A stretch of 64,000 nucleotides of DNA from Imperialibacter sp040222385 (GTDB lineage: Bacteria; Bacteroidota; Bacteroidia; Cytophagales; Cyclobacteriaceae), in assembly GCF_040222385.1 (NCBI RefSeq), contig NZ_JAVKDF010000023.1:124001-188000 (forward strand), written 5' to 3'. Both the position numbers and the translations under genes were made by a program. Shown piece by piece: positions 1 through 9,093 of this stretch. The notes below the pieces were generated by a model. That model ran no database searches. It had not been told where the DNA came from and saw only the letters and a list, made by a program, of their open reading frames with translations. Position 1 is the stretch's first letter; every line of letters starts with the position of its first letter.

Positions 1-114
1 GCGGACAAAGTCCGTGACATTGTCCTCTTTCAAAATCTTCGTTAGTTTTTCCGGCTGAGCGGCGGCTTGCACAAAGAACAAGCAAAGCATACTTCCACTA
101 ATGAATTTGAACAT
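1..114 (-). CDS. N-terminus of an exported protein, cut by the window edge
   Basis: Only the first 38 codons are visible; the gene continues past the left edge. The protein begins MFKFISGSMLCLFF and has a hydrophobic core followed by VQAAAQ, a typical Sec signal peptide with likely cleavage after Ala-Gln. The mature part starts PEKLTKILKED. I cannot assign a family from this length. The gene points away from lysS, and the 238-base gap between them would hold both promoters. Confidence 0.6.
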   Translation of the reverse strand, partial: MFKFISGSMLCLFFVQAAAQPEKLTKILKEDNVTDFVR

Positions 115-289
115 CCTGATTATTTATTTTCAGGAAGTAATCTAACATCCATTGAGGTGGATGATGGTAAGAAAACTGAGGTTGAGGTAAAGGATAATAA
201 TTCTTAACCCTTTTTTAACGTCGAAGAATTAAAAGTCGGCGTCTACTAACTATTACTGAGCCAATCCAGTATTTTTTTCGACTTTCAGT

Positions 290-297
290 TAACTTTG
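290..297 (+). promoter_or_regulatory. Putative -7 promoter element for lysS
   Basis: TAACTTTG matches the Bacteroidota housekeeping -7 consensus TAnnTTTG exactly. It lies 55 bases before the lysS start codon. No clean TTG is visible at the -33 spacing, so the call rests on the -7 match and position only. Confidence 0.4.
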
Positions 298-352
298 CCC
301 CTCATTTGAAATCAGCTAACTGGCTGATACTGATTAAACCTTAAAAACGTCC

Positions 353-2095
353 ATGCAATTAAGCGAGCAGGAAATTTTGCGCCGGAAAGAGCGAGAAGAA
401 CTTATAGCTGCGGGGATTAACCCGTACCCATCCGAAACATTTGAAGTGAGCGTCACCTCAGACGAAATCCACGAGTTCTACGAAAAGCGCAAGACTGATT
501 ATAAAAATATTTCCATGGCTGGCCGCATCATGAGCCGCCGCATCATGGGCTCAGCTTCTTTTGCTGAGCTACAGGATTCTACCGGACGTATGCAGATTTA
601 TGTTCGCAGGGATGATATCTGCCCCGGAGAAGACAAGACGCTTTATAACGACGTTTTCAAAAAGAAACTGGGCATTGGCGACATTATAGGTATTAAAGGC
701 TTTGTGTTCACGACGCAAACCGGGGAAATATCCGTGCATGTAACGGAGTTTAAATTGCTTACAAAAGCACTGAAGCCGCTTCCTATTGTGAAGGAAACAG
801 AAGACGAGCACGGCAACAAAGTGCTTCATGATGCCTTCACTGACCCGGAGCAACGCTATCGGCAGCGCTATGTGGATTTGGTGGTGAATCCTCACGTAAA
901 GGATACGTTCATCAAGCGCACCAAGCTGGTCAACTCTATCAGAGAATACCTGAACAACAAGAGCTACCTGGAGGTAGAAACACCTATTCTACAGCCACTT
1001 TACGGAGGCGCAGCCGCCCGCCCATTTAAAACACACCACAACACGCTGGATATGACGCTCTACCTGCGTATTGCCAACGAACTGTACCTAAAAAGGCTGA
1101 TTGTAGGTGGCTTTGATGGTGTGTACGAATTTTCAAAGGATTTCAGGAATGAGGGCATGTCCCGCTTTCACAACCCTGAGTTTACCCAGGTGGAGCTGTA
1201 TGTGGCCTATAAAGACTATAATTGGATGATGGATACTGTGGAGGAGATGATTGAGAAAATCGCTCTTGACCTCCATGGAACCACCCAGGTGCAGGTAGGG
1301 GAGAACGTAATCGACTTCCAGCGTCCCTGGAAGCGCTTCACCATGTTTGAGGCGATCGAGCATTTTACCGGTATTGACATCAGCAGCATGGATGAGACCG
1401 AGCTTAGGGCTACGGCCAAAAAATTGGAAGTCCCTATCGACGACTCCATGGGCAAAGGCAAGCTGATTGACGAGATCTTCGGTGAACATTGCGAACACAA
1501 GCTAATTCAACCGACTTTCATCACGGATTATCCTGTGGAAATGTCACCGTTGGCGAAGAAGCACCGCAGCAAGGAAGGACTTGTGGAGCGTTTCGAAGCG
1601 ATCTGTAATGGCAAAGAGATTTGCAATGCCTTCTCCGAGCTGAACGACCCGATTGATCAACGCAAGCGCTTTGAAGAACAGCTTGAGCTTGGGAAGAGGG
1701 GTGACGATGAGGCCATGATGCTCGACGAAGACTTCCTTAGGGCACTTGAGTACGGCATGCCTCCAACCGCCGGGCTGGGTGTTGGTATCGACAGGCTGAG
1801 CATGATTATGACTAATTCGCCATCCATTCAGGAAGTGCTTTTCTTTCCTCAAATGAGGCCGGAGAAGAAAGTGGCTGAGCTAATGGAGAAGGACTACGAG
1901 AAGCTGGGAGTGAGAGCTGAGCTGATCCCGATACTTCAGAAACTCAACATGTCTACCAAAGAAGCCATTGCTGATAGCAAAGACAGTAAGCTTTTTAACG
2001 ATGTGTGCGGTATGCGCAAGAAACTGAAGCTGAACGACGTTACTAATCCAACCATAGAAGAGGTGAAGGCCTGGATAGAGGCTGCCTCGAGATAA
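353..2095 (+). CDS. lysS: Lysyl-tRNA synthetase, class II
   Basis: This enzyme charges tRNA-Lys with lysine using ATP in the cytoplasm and is essential for translation. The N-terminal part holds an OB-fold anticodon-binding domain (about residues 53-140, with ISMAGRIMSRR and FAELQDSTGRMQIYV). The class II catalytic core follows: motif 2 near residues 264-281 (FRNEGMSRFHNPEFTQVE) and motif 3 near 475-485 (GLGVGIDRLSM) carry the ATP-binding arginines. At 580 residues it is somewhat longer than the E. coli enzyme, as usual in Bacteroidota. The ATG used gives the expected N-terminus. A lipoprotein gene begins 4 bases after the stop, suggesting cotranscription. Confidence 0.97.
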   Translation: MQLSEQEILRRKEREELIAAGINPYPSETFEVSVTSDEIHEFYEKRKTDYKNISMAGRIMSRRIMGSASFAELQDSTGRMQIYVRRDDICPGEDKTLYNDVFKKKLGIGDIIGIKGFVFTTQTGEISVHVTEFKLLTKALKPLPIVKETEDEHGNKVLHDAFTDPEQRYRQRYVDLVVNPHVKDTFIKRTKLVNSIREYLNNKSYLEVETPILQPLYGGAAARPFKTHHNTLDMTLYLRIANELYLKRLIVGGFDGVYEFSKDFRNEGMSRFHNPEFTQVELYVAYKDYNWMMDTVEEMIEKIALDLHGTTQVQVGENVIDFQRPWKRFTMFEAIEHFTGIDISSMDETELRATAKKLEVPIDDSMGKGKLIDEIFGEHCEHKLIQPTFITDYPVEMSPLAKKHRSKEGLVERFEAICNGKEICNAFSELNDPIDQRKRFEEQLELGKRGDDEAMMLDEDFLRALEYGMPPTAGLGVGIDRLSMIMTNSPSIQEVLFFPQMRPEKKVAELMEKDYEKLGVRAELIPILQKLNMSTKEAIADSKDSKLFNDVCGMRKKLKLNDVTNPTIEEVKAWIEAASR

Positions 2096-2099
2096 ACCA

Positions 2100-3089
2100 A
2101 TGGAAATAAAGAACATCCCAACCGAATCCAGCTTCTTAATAGTGTTGGGTTTGGCTGGGATGTTTGCTTTAACGGGGTGTGGTACGAATGTTCCCCACGA
2201 TGTTAGTGGCTACGTTGACTCGTTTATTGATGAGGCTAAACTGCGGGGCTATGACTTATCAGATGCCCGTCGAGGTTTGATTGTCGAATTTACCGATCTG
2301 CCAGACAACAAGGGCGGGAGTTCCAAATCCTCTTTTTTCACCAACCTGATCAAACTTGACCCCTTCATCTGGAAACAAATGAATGACAGGCAAAGAGAAA
2401 TGCTTGTTTTTCACGAGTTGGGTCACTGTGTTCTGGGTCGCAAACATAAGAATGAAACCTTGCTACTAGGTGAATGCGCCAGTATCATGAAGGAGGGTGG
2501 AGAGAACACTTGCGTGGCTGATATTTACAGTGAGTCGTGGCGCTCTTACTACATCGATGAGTTGTTTGATGCAGCCGTGCAGGTGCCAGACTGGTACAGG
2601 ACTCAAGACCTCTCTAAATTGGTCATAGGAGATACGTTGCTTCTAAAAGAGGACTCACTGATATATGAAAGTTTACAGACAAGACGGTTTGGAATAGCGG
2701 GTCAGTTGGCAATTGACGATTCAACTGACTACCTGATCACACTGACATATGACTCACTCAACTTCATATATGGGTTTCAATGGGATGCTATCACCGTTGG
2801 GTTGTATCAGGAAGGTGGAGAGTATTCGATCAGCAACAAAGGCAAAGAAATTTGGGATAATTATTCGCTTTACGCTGATAAGATTCAGCCGGAAAACCCA
2901 ATTAAACTTTCCCTCTTAAAGCAGGGAGCTTTTTATCATTTCTATGTAAATAGAGAGGAGAAGCATATGATGAATACGCACTATTTCCAAACAGACACTA
3001 TGAAGCAGCCGGAAAACATGTATTTCGCTACCTATGGCGGAAGCAGTCCAACGGCGAACCTTTCTGTGATGCAAATTGGTAAACGGTAA
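2100..3089 (+). CDS. Lipoprotein with a zinc-metallopeptidase-like motif
   Basis: The N-terminus has a hydrophobic segment ending in a lipobox (LTGC, Cys near residue 27), so the protein is probably lipid-anchored outside the inner membrane. Residues 105-116 read HELGHCVLGRKH, an HExxH zinc-binding and catalytic motif with a further His seven residues after the second. This resembles the metzincin pattern but has one extra residue before the last His. The region after about residue 190 looks beta-rich and is unrecognised. It starts 4 bases after lysS, which suggests cotranscription but not a shared function. A protease role is inferred from the motif alone. Confidence 0.7.
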   Translation: MEIKNIPTESSFLIVLGLAGMFALTGCGTNVPHDVSGYVDSFIDEAKLRGYDLSDARRGLIVEFTDLPDNKGGSSKSSFFTNLIKLDPFIWKQMNDRQREMLVFHELGHCVLGRKHKNETLLLGECASIMKEGGENTCVADIYSESWRSYYIDELFDAAVQVPDWYRTQDLSKLVIGDTLLLKEDSLIYESLQTRRFGIAGQLAIDDSTDYLITLTYDSLNFIYGFQWDAITVGLYQEGGEYSISNKGKEIWDNYSLYADKIQPENPIKLSLLKQGAFYHFYVNREEKHMMNTHYFQTDTMKQPENMYFATYGGSSPTANLSVMQIGKR

Positions 3090-3142
3090 ATAGCCGAACA
3101 AGGGGAGCTAGCTTGAAATAATGTTAGCTTTTAAACAAGGTT

Positions 3143-3183
3143 ATATCCTCAGACCACAGCAGCATGCAATGGCCTGAGGATAT
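3143..3183. terminator. Inverted repeat between convergent genes
   Basis: Ten-base arms ATATCCTCAG and CTGAGGATAT are perfect inverted complements separated by 21 bases. The hairpin lies between the ends of two convergent genes, so a bidirectional terminator role is plausible. No strong T-run follows on either strand, which lowers confidence. Confidence 0.4.
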
Positions 3184-3187
3184 GCTA

Positions 3188-3682
3188 TCAGGACTTAGTG
3201 AAACTAAATTCAATCACGATTTTTATAGTCACACCTTCGCTCTCTTGTTCTTCATCTATTCGAGCCACGAGTGACGACGATGACAGGGTTTTGACATCAT
3301 ATTGGGTATCATCAATGGTCAAAATTTTGCCATCATCACTCAGCGACCACGTGCCCGTTTCATCAGCTTCGCCCGGCTGAGTGCTCAGGTAGGTGTTATC
3401 TGCCTTGAACTCCATGGTCACGTTGGCAATGTCTGAGTTTTCTTCCGCCGAAGCCGAAATATCAGCTGCAAATTCCTCTGCAGTAGCCTCATCCAGCCCC
3501 AGGTCGGTAAAATACTCGACAAAGTCTTTTCCGTCAACGGAAACCTCAATTACATCTACTTTACTGATTTTCCAGGTGCCAATAAGTGGAGACGACACAC
3601 CTTCATCATCTTTACCTCCGCAGCCAGCCAGAAGCACTAAAGCGATGAATGGTAACAAAAGGCCTTTTGTAAAATTTCTCAT
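3188..3682 (-). CDS. Small lipocalin-like lipoprotein
   Basis: The 164-residue protein has a lipoprotein signal peptide ending LLAGCGG (Cys near residue 21). The mature part contains IGTWKISKVDV and, later, ADETGTWSLSDDGKILTID, the repeated G-T-W strand pattern seen in lipocalin-like proteins of Bacteroidota. These are small beta-barrel lipoproteins, usually of unknown ligand. The gene stands alone on the minus strand and its 3' end abuts an inverted repeat. The specific function is unknown. Confidence 0.65.
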   Translation of the reverse strand: MRNFTKGLLLPFIALVLLAGCGGKDDEGVSSPLIGTWKISKVDVIEVSVDGKDFVEYFTDLGLDEATAEEFAADISASAEENSDIANVTMEFKADNTYLSTQPGEADETGTWSLSDDGKILTIDDTQYDVKTLSSSSLVARIDEEQESEGVTIKIVIEFSFTKS

Positions 3683-3972
3683 AGGAATGGTTTTTTTGAA
3701 AAGTAATTATTGAAATAATAAGGCGCTTCGAAAGCTTTGACCAGATAGGCCCAAATAATGAGTATTTGAAACTAACGAAGGGTTAAACATGCTAAAATCA
3801 TTTGAAAGCTGAAAGGGGAAATATCTAATGATACTTTTTGAAGGCTAAAGTGAGTGGTTGGAGGAGACAGAAGTGGAAGCTCTGTAATTTTTAGCGATCC
3901 GATGATATGAGAAATAGGAGAAATGAAACTCTGCGGGTCAGCGGATTGGCTTAATCATTAGTTTTGAGGCTT

Positions 3973-5040
3973 TCAAATTTCCGCAAGTGCCGCTATCACG
4001 GCATCACCCACTTCTGATGTAGTAGAGGTGCCTCCCAAATCTGGCGTTAGTGTTTTCTTTTCCACCATCACTTTTTCAATGGATTTCAACACAGCCTTAC
4101 CCCAATCGTCATACCCAAAAAAATCAAGCATTTGGCTGGCGGACCAGATGGCAGCGAGGGGATTAGCTATTCCTTTGCCTGCAATGTCGGGTGCCGATCC
4201 GTGAATTGGTTCAAACATTGAAGGGTGTAGTCTTTCCGGGTTAACATTTGCGCCGGCAGCAAGCCCCATACCGCCAGCAATAGCCGCTCCCAGGTCGGTG
4301 ATGATGTCTCCAAAGAGATTGGAGGTTACCACTATCTGGAACCGTTGCGGCTGCTTCACAAAGAACATGGCAGCGGCGTCTACCAGGTAGGAAGCGGTTT
4401 TTACTTCCGGATACTCCTTGCCCACCTCTTCAAATACCTGATCCCAGAAGACCATGGAATAGTTCAGGGCGTTGGCCTTGCTTATGCTGGTTAAGGTCTT
4501 TTTCTCTTTTCGGGCCAGCTCGTAGGCGTACCTGATGATTCTTTCTGTCCCCTTTCTGGAAAAGACGCCGGTTTGAAGCACCACCTCTTCGGGCTTTCCT
4601 TTGAACAGCCAGTCGCCTGCTCCGGCATATTCACCTTCGCTGTTTTCTCGGATCACGATCATGTCGACATCTTCTCTTTTCACATCTTTCAAAGGGCATG
4701 GGGCACCTTCCAAGAGTTGGACGGGCCGAATGTTGACGTACTGATCGAACCCCTTTCTGATTTTCAATAGTAGTTCCCTGAGGGAAACATGATCCGGCAC
4801 CCCAGGGAACCCAACAGCACCCAAATAGATCGCTTCAAAATTCCTAAGCTGCTCCATGCCATCATCGGCCATCATTTTTCCATGGTTGGCATAGTACTCA
4901 CAACCCCAGGGGAAATGCGTAAAGTCGAACTTCATTTTACCGTCAAGTGCTTCAACTTTCTTCAACACTTTGATCCCTTCAGCCAAAACCTCAGGCCCTA
5001 TTCCATCTCCCGCTATCACGGCTACTTCGTGAGTTTTCAT
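3973..5040 (-). CDS. Tartrate/D-malate-type dehydrogenase (isocitrate/isopropylmalate dehydrogenase family)
   Basis: This belongs to the metal-dependent beta-decarboxylating dehydrogenases, which oxidise 2-hydroxyacids such as D-malate, tartrate or 3-isopropylmalate with NAD+. The N-terminus has VAVIAGDGIGPEV. The metal-site segment reads LFGDIITDLGAAIAGGMG, followed by a nucleotide-binding HGSAPDIAGKGIANP. The insert IRKGFDQYVNIRP and the 355-residue length fit tartrate dehydrogenase/D-malate dehydrogenase better than leuB, and no leu genes are nearby. It lies 37 bases downstream of a CstA-type transporter on the same strand, so the two are probably one operon for small organic acids. The exact substrate cannot be fixed from sequence. 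Confidence 0.85.
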   Translation of the reverse strand: MKTHEVAVIAGDGIGPEVLAEGIKVLKKVEALDGKMKFDFTHFPWGCEYYANHGKMMADDGMEQLRNFEAIYLGAVGFPGVPDHVSLRELLLKIRKGFDQYVNIRPVQLLEGAPCPLKDVKREDVDMIVIRENSEGEYAGAGDWLFKGKPEEVVLQTGVFSRKGTERIIRYAYELARKEKKTLTSISKANALNYSMVFWDQVFEEVGKEYPEVKTASYLVDAAAMFFVKQPQRFQIVVTSNLFGDIITDLGAAIAGGMGLAAGANVNPERLHPSMFEPIHGSAPDIAGKGIANPLAAIWSASQMLDFFGYDDWGKAVLKSIEKVMVEKKTLTPDLGGTSTTSEVGDAVIAALAEI

Positions 5041-5077
5041 CTCTCTTTTCTCTTTTTAATTGGCGTATAGTGCCTTC

Positions 5078-6721
5078 TTAGGCGTTAGTTAAAGTTTGCC
5101 CCTGTTCATTCATTTCTTTTTTCAGACTTCGGGTAGCCAGCCAAATAAGTACTATGGAAAGGATGAAAAGAATGCCAGCAATGATTGACAAAACATAAAT
5201 GCCATCGGTGAAATTTTTGATAGCGAACAGGAGGAGTGAACTGAGCGTGACCGAAAACATGAAAAACATGGGGACGAGCACAAAATTGGGATTGATTTTG
5301 TTTTTGATGAGCCACACGGCCACGGCCAGAAGGGCCAATGCTGCCAGTAGCTGATTGGCTGACCCGAAAATTGGCCACAGCGTAGTGAACTCGCCGGAAG
5401 TAAGCAACAGCACTGAGCATACGACGACCACCGAAGTGGCCAGGTAGCGGTTTTTGGTAAATGCCTTCCCCACTTTGTTGTCGACATCTTCGAAGTACTC
5501 CTGCACTGTAAAGCGAGCCAGCCGGGTGCAGGTATCGAGCGTGGTGAGCGCAAAAGCAGACACCGTTAATGCCACGAATGAAATGGCTAGCTGTGCAGAG
5601 ATTCCCGAAGATGAAATGATGTTACCCAGTCCGTCGGAAAACAAGGTCACTGGCCCTTCGATGACCAATCGACTAGCGTATTCTCCCCGGCTGATAATGA
5701 TAACCGTGCCCACCGAGATGATAGCTAAAAATGACTCAATCAACATGCCACCATATCCCACCACCTTGGTGTCGTTTTCTTTGTTGATTTGTTTGGAAGT
5801 GGTGCCGCTGGCCACCAGCGAATGAAAGCCGCTGATGGCACCGCACGCCACGGTAACAAACAGCACAGGGAAGAGGTAGCCGAGGTTTTCAGAATTGATT
5901 TGGACGTTGTTGTCCATTTTAATCTCCGGATTCGCAATAAAGACACCCACCACAGCGGCTATCATGAGGCCATATAAAAGAAAACTGTTGAGGTAGTCTC
6001 TCGGTTGCAGGAGAAATGAGACCGGTGTGACAGAAGCCACGAAGGCGTAGGCCAACAGTAGCACAACCCACAGTTGGTAATCCAGCAAGAAAGGTATTTG
6101 CATGCCCAGATAAACAAAATAGTACATAGCAAGCACGCCAATAACGGTGTTGATCAAAAAGGCATGTTTGACGTTTGCGGTCGCTTTGTTAACAATCCCA
6201 AAAACTACAGCTAGCAGCATGAACAGGATGGATGCAGAGGCTACCCCTGGATTATTGATAAAGGTTTTGGCTATGATATCAACAAAAACCGCAGTGATTA
6301 GAATAAGCGTGGCGAAGCTGAAAATCAGGAAAAGGCGCTTTCCTCCCTGCCCGATATATTTTTGGATAATTACCCCGATAGACTTGCCGCCGTGCCTCAT
6401 AGAAGCAATCATGCTGGTGAGGTCGTGTACTGCACCAAAGAAAATGCCTCCGAGCAATATCCAGATCACTGCTGGAATCCAGCCGAAAGTGACGGCGATG
6501 ATCGGCCCGACTATTGGCCCGGCACCCGCAATTGAGGCGAAGTGGTGCCCCAGGACCACGGGTGTTTTGCTTGGGATATAGTCGACCCCATCTTCAAAAG
6601 AGTGTGCCGGCGTGGTGTTTTTGTTGCTTATGTTTAATTTTTTGAACACAAACTTCCCGTAAGTAAAATAGGCTACAAGCAGCACAATGGCAGATACTGA
6701 TAAAAGAATGATGAGGTTCAT
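5078..6721 (-). CDS. cstA: CstA-family carbon starvation/pyruvate transporter
   Basis: CstA proteins are inner-membrane transporters; in E. coli the family takes up pyruvate and peptides. This 547-residue protein is hydrophobic throughout, with many predicted membrane helices. It carries family segments such as GHHFASIAGAGPIVGPI near the N-terminus and GAVHDLTSMIASMRHGGKSIG. A cytoplasmic stretch LDTCTRLARFTVQEYFED lies near residue 400. It is shorter than E. coli CstA (about 700 residues), like many Bacteroidota members. The dehydrogenase gene follows 37 bases downstream, suggesting import of an organic acid such as malate, tartrate or pyruvate coupled to its oxidation. Confidence 0.88.
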   Translation of the reverse strand: MNLIILLSVSAIVLLVAYFTYGKFVFKKLNISNKNTTPAHSFEDGVDYIPSKTPVVLGHHFASIAGAGPIVGPIIAVTFGWIPAVIWILLGGIFFGAVHDLTSMIASMRHGGKSIGVIIQKYIGQGGKRLFLIFSFATLILITAVFVDIIAKTFINNPGVASASILFMLLAVVFGIVNKATANVKHAFLINTVIGVLAMYYFVYLGMQIPFLLDYQLWVVLLLAYAFVASVTPVSFLLQPRDYLNSFLLYGLMIAAVVGVFIANPEIKMDNNVQINSENLGYLFPVLFVTVACGAISGFHSLVASGTTSKQINKENDTKVVGYGGMLIESFLAIISVGTVIIISRGEYASRLVIEGPVTLFSDGLGNIISSSGISAQLAISFVALTVSAFALTTLDTCTRLARFTVQEYFEDVDNKVGKAFTKNRYLATSVVVVCSVLLLTSGEFTTLWPIFGSANQLLAALALLAVAVWLIKNKINPNFVLVPMFFMFSVTLSSLLLFAIKNFTDGIYVLSIIAGILFILSIVLIWLATRSLKKEMNEQGQTLTNA

Positions 6722-6970
6722 AAGTAGAGTAATTTAGCCTGAGCCAACAGTTGCCAGCAGTAGGATATTTTGTGTGTGAAATTAGGGTAGTTGTCTTTCC
6801 CTGTGAAGTAGTACAATGTGATCAAGCCTTACCCTGAATTAGGTGACATTTATTTTTGGAAGTTAGGTGGTTGAGTAAACCGTCCTCTGGTGTAGGATAA
6901 AGATGAAGGCCAGGTTGGCACTGGTCAGCTGAGAACTAATCGGGGTATCAAACCACAAGCAATCAATAGG

Positions 6971-7555
6971 TTAGCTGGCAGCCAGAAAAAAAATCGATGC
7001 TGAAACTATGAGGTCAGTGTTTGATTTCAACACCCCTCTGAAATGCTTGAGTGCGAGCTGCATTTGTGTTTCCACCGTCTTCACCGAAATCCCAAGCTTT
7101 TCTGCAATTTGTTGATAACTCAGGCCTTCCATTCGGCTAAGGATAAAAATCTCTTTCCTTTTTTTCGGGAGCACCTGCAGGGCTATCTCATAAAGCTTTT
7201 CAAAGTCATGGTATATAACATCATCCTCTGTTGAGTTACTAGTAATGTCGGCTACATGGAGCCGGTATTCCTGATAAGCTTTATGATGAATTTTTTTCTT
7301 TAGGCTATTGAGGATCGTGTTTTTAGCAATGGTAAAAATGTACGACTCAAAAGCGCCGTCTCTGTTAATGGATTTTCTATTAAACCAAAGCTTCAAAAAT
7401 ACTTCCTGTACAATTTCTTCGGATTCTTCCTTGTTATGAAAGTAGCTCAAACCGAAATGGTAAATCCGCTTGTTATATAGGTAAAATAGAGTGTCAAGGG
7501 CCTTTTTGTCACCTAATTTAAGTTGATCAATTATCGTAGCTAATGATTCTTTCAT
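6971..7555 (-). CDS. ECF-family RNA polymerase sigma factor (FecI-like)
   Basis: The product directs RNA polymerase to a small set of promoters, probably when released by its FecR partner. Region 2 spans about residues 10-75 (LIDQLKLGDKKALDTLFYLYN, then EEIVQEVFLKLWF). Region 4 spans about 125-180 and contains the helix-turn-helix GLSYQQIAEKLGISVKTVETQM. I chose the internal ATG giving 194 residues, because region 2 normally begins near the N-terminus; an ATG 33 codons further upstream also keeps the frame open. The gene is divergent from fecR rather than co-directional. The C-terminus ends in a hydrophobic tail (ASIFFLAAS). Confidence 0.9.
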   Translation of the reverse strand: MKESLATIIDQLKLGDKKALDTLFYLYNKRIYHFGLSYFHNKEESEEIVQEVFLKLWFNRKSINRDGAFESYIFTIAKNTILNSLKKKIHHKAYQEYRLHVADITSNSTEDDVIYHDFEKLYEIALQVLPKKRKEIFILSRMEGLSYQQIAEKLGISVKTVETQMQLALKHFRGVLKSNTDLIVSASIFFLAAS

Positions 7556-7883
7556 AGGATGAGTGCTATTACAAAATCTGCAATACTGGGCAACAACATC
7601 GTCATAAAAATTAGAAATCGATAGTTTGGGTTGCTTTTTTTTGATGAAAGGCAATTTGCTCAGAACCTGGCAGGTCGGTCTTTCTTTGGCGGTGTTGGCT
7701 CAACCATACAGCCACATGCACTTGTGTGGTGTGATGGTCATTGTAAGGCATAGCCTGAGTAGTTTTAGGCAGGTCTGCTCCACGTTAGTTTCACGGTATA
7801 CATAGTCGAACTGATTTTTTTTACAGCTCTTTTCAGGGTAGCAAGCCAGCACATTGTATTACCACTAAGCAACAAAAGTAAAA
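7556..7883. other. Divergent intergenic region between sigma factor and fecR
   Basis: These 328 bases separate the two divergent regulatory genes and must hold both promoters. A short imperfect hairpin (CCACAT, six-base loop, GTGTGG) lies near 7710. I see no exact TAnnTTTG element on either strand that I would trust. Part of it could instead encode a longer N-terminus of the sigma factor. Confidence 0.4.
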
Positions 7884-8954
7884 ATGGACAAAAAGCTGTT
7901 GGAAAGGTATTTCCAAGGAGAATGTAGCATAGAAGAGGTGAAGTATATCCTTGAAAGCCTGGAGTCTGGAAAATTGGATGAGCACTTGTCTGACCAGATT
8001 CTGGAATTCAATCGGAAAAGGGATGCTGAGAAGAGCGCCGATGAAGAAGGCATGCTGAGGAAGATTCATGACCTGATCAATATGGAAGATTTGGTTGAGT
8101 ACGTGAAGAAAACGGACAGTATTACCGAGACTGATGAAAGCCCATTTAAACAAGTTTATGTGGCGAAGGATAGAAAATCCGGTTGGTTGAGAAGGGCATC
8201 TCTTGCAGCCGCCGCTGTGTCGTTGCTGATTATTGGAATGTTTTTTTACAACAAGGGAACATTTGACAATCCACCGGAGGTGGTAGAGACTGTGCCGCAA
8301 TTGCAGAAGGAGACACACAAAGGACAAAAATTGACTATCCACCTTTCGGACGGTACGGAAGTCATTCTCAACTCTGGCAGCAGTATCTCCTACCCGGAGG
8401 TGTTTGGTGATGCTGAGCGAGTGGTGAGCCTGGTAGGTGAAGCGTTTTTTGAAGTGACGCCTGATAAAAGCAGGCCGTTTATTGTCAGGTCGTCCAATTT
8501 AGAAATGAGGGTTTTGGGCACGTCGTTTAATGTGCAGTCTTTCCCGGAACTTGATATATACAATGTGGCACTGGTAACGGGGAAATTAATGGTAGGTAGA
8601 GTAAGGAAGGGTAATGACGGGCTTGAACACGAGACTTTACTCTTAAGCCCTGGTGAAATGGCCGACCTAAACGTACAGTCGGGTAAGCTTAGCAGACAGT
8701 CGTTTAATGTAGAGGAGATGACCTCATGGAAAAGAGGCATCATTTATTTCAGGGATGCTGACCATCGCAAGGTAATTAAGATACTTGAGAATTGGTTCGA
8801 TGTGGAAATAACTACTGTGGGGAAACCTGATCAGGAGTGGAAACTAACTTCAAAATTTGAGAGAGATAATCTTAAGAATATTATGGATGTTTTGCAGGCA
8901 TCGCAAGACATTACTTATGAACTAAAGGGAAACAAAGTCAAAATATTTTTCTAA
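7884..8954 (+). CDS. FecR-family anti-sigma factor/signal transducer
   Basis: FecR proteins sit in the inner membrane, hold an ECF sigma factor through their cytoplasmic N-terminus and receive a signal from a TonB-dependent receptor in the periplasm. Residues 1-100 are charged and cytoplasmic (MDKKLLERYFQGECSIEEVK). A membrane helix follows near residues 108-128 (LAAAAVSLLIIGMFFYNKG). The FecR domain contains LSDGTEVILNSGSSISYPE and FIVRSSNLEMRVLGTSFNV. The C-terminal part, ending DITYELKGNKVKIFF, matches the STN-like domain (DUF4974) of Bacteroidota FecR proteins. It lies just upstream of an STN-bearing SusC, the expected partner. Confidence 0.93.
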   Translation: MDKKLLERYFQGECSIEEVKYILESLESGKLDEHLSDQILEFNRKRDAEKSADEEGMLRKIHDLINMEDLVEYVKKTDSITETDESPFKQVYVAKDRKSGWLRRASLAAAAVSLLIIGMFFYNKGTFDNPPEVVETVPQLQKETHKGQKLTIHLSDGTEVILNSGSSISYPEVFGDAERVVSLVGEAFFEVTPDKSRPFIVRSSNLEMRVLGTSFNVQSFPELDIYNVALVTGKLMVGRVRKGNDGLEHETLLLSPGEMADLNVQSGKLSRQSFNVEEMTSWKRGIIYFRDADHRKVIKILENWFDVEITTVGKPDQEWKLTSKFERDNLKNIMDVLQASQDITYELKGNKVKIFF

Positions 8955-8991
8955 GCCTATGAAAACAGAATCGATAGATAGTGGATAAAAA

Positions 8992-9019
8992 AAGTCGGCA
9001 ACCAGAAAGCTGCCGACTT
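8992..9019. terminator. Perfect hairpin between fecR and susC
   Basis: AAGTCGGCA and TGCCGACTT form a perfect nine-base-pair stem with a ten-base loop. On the minus strand the stem runs directly into seven T residues, the textbook intrinsic-terminator layout. On the plus strand the nearest T-run (9031-9036) is 11 bases away. No minus-strand gene lies nearby, so it may instead act as a partial terminator or mRNA-stabilising hairpin that sets fecR and susC levels apart. Confidence 0.5.
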
Positions 9020-9093
9020 AGTCGCAAGTATTTTTTATGTATCAGATAAAAAATATTGCCAGATAAATTATTTCATACTTAAACTACAAAGTT

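Noticed and set aside
3973..5040. leuB (3-isopropylmalate dehydrogenase)
   Set aside because: Same superfamily, but sequence segments and pairing with a CstA transporter fit tartrate/D-malate dehydrogenase, and no leucine genes adjoin it.
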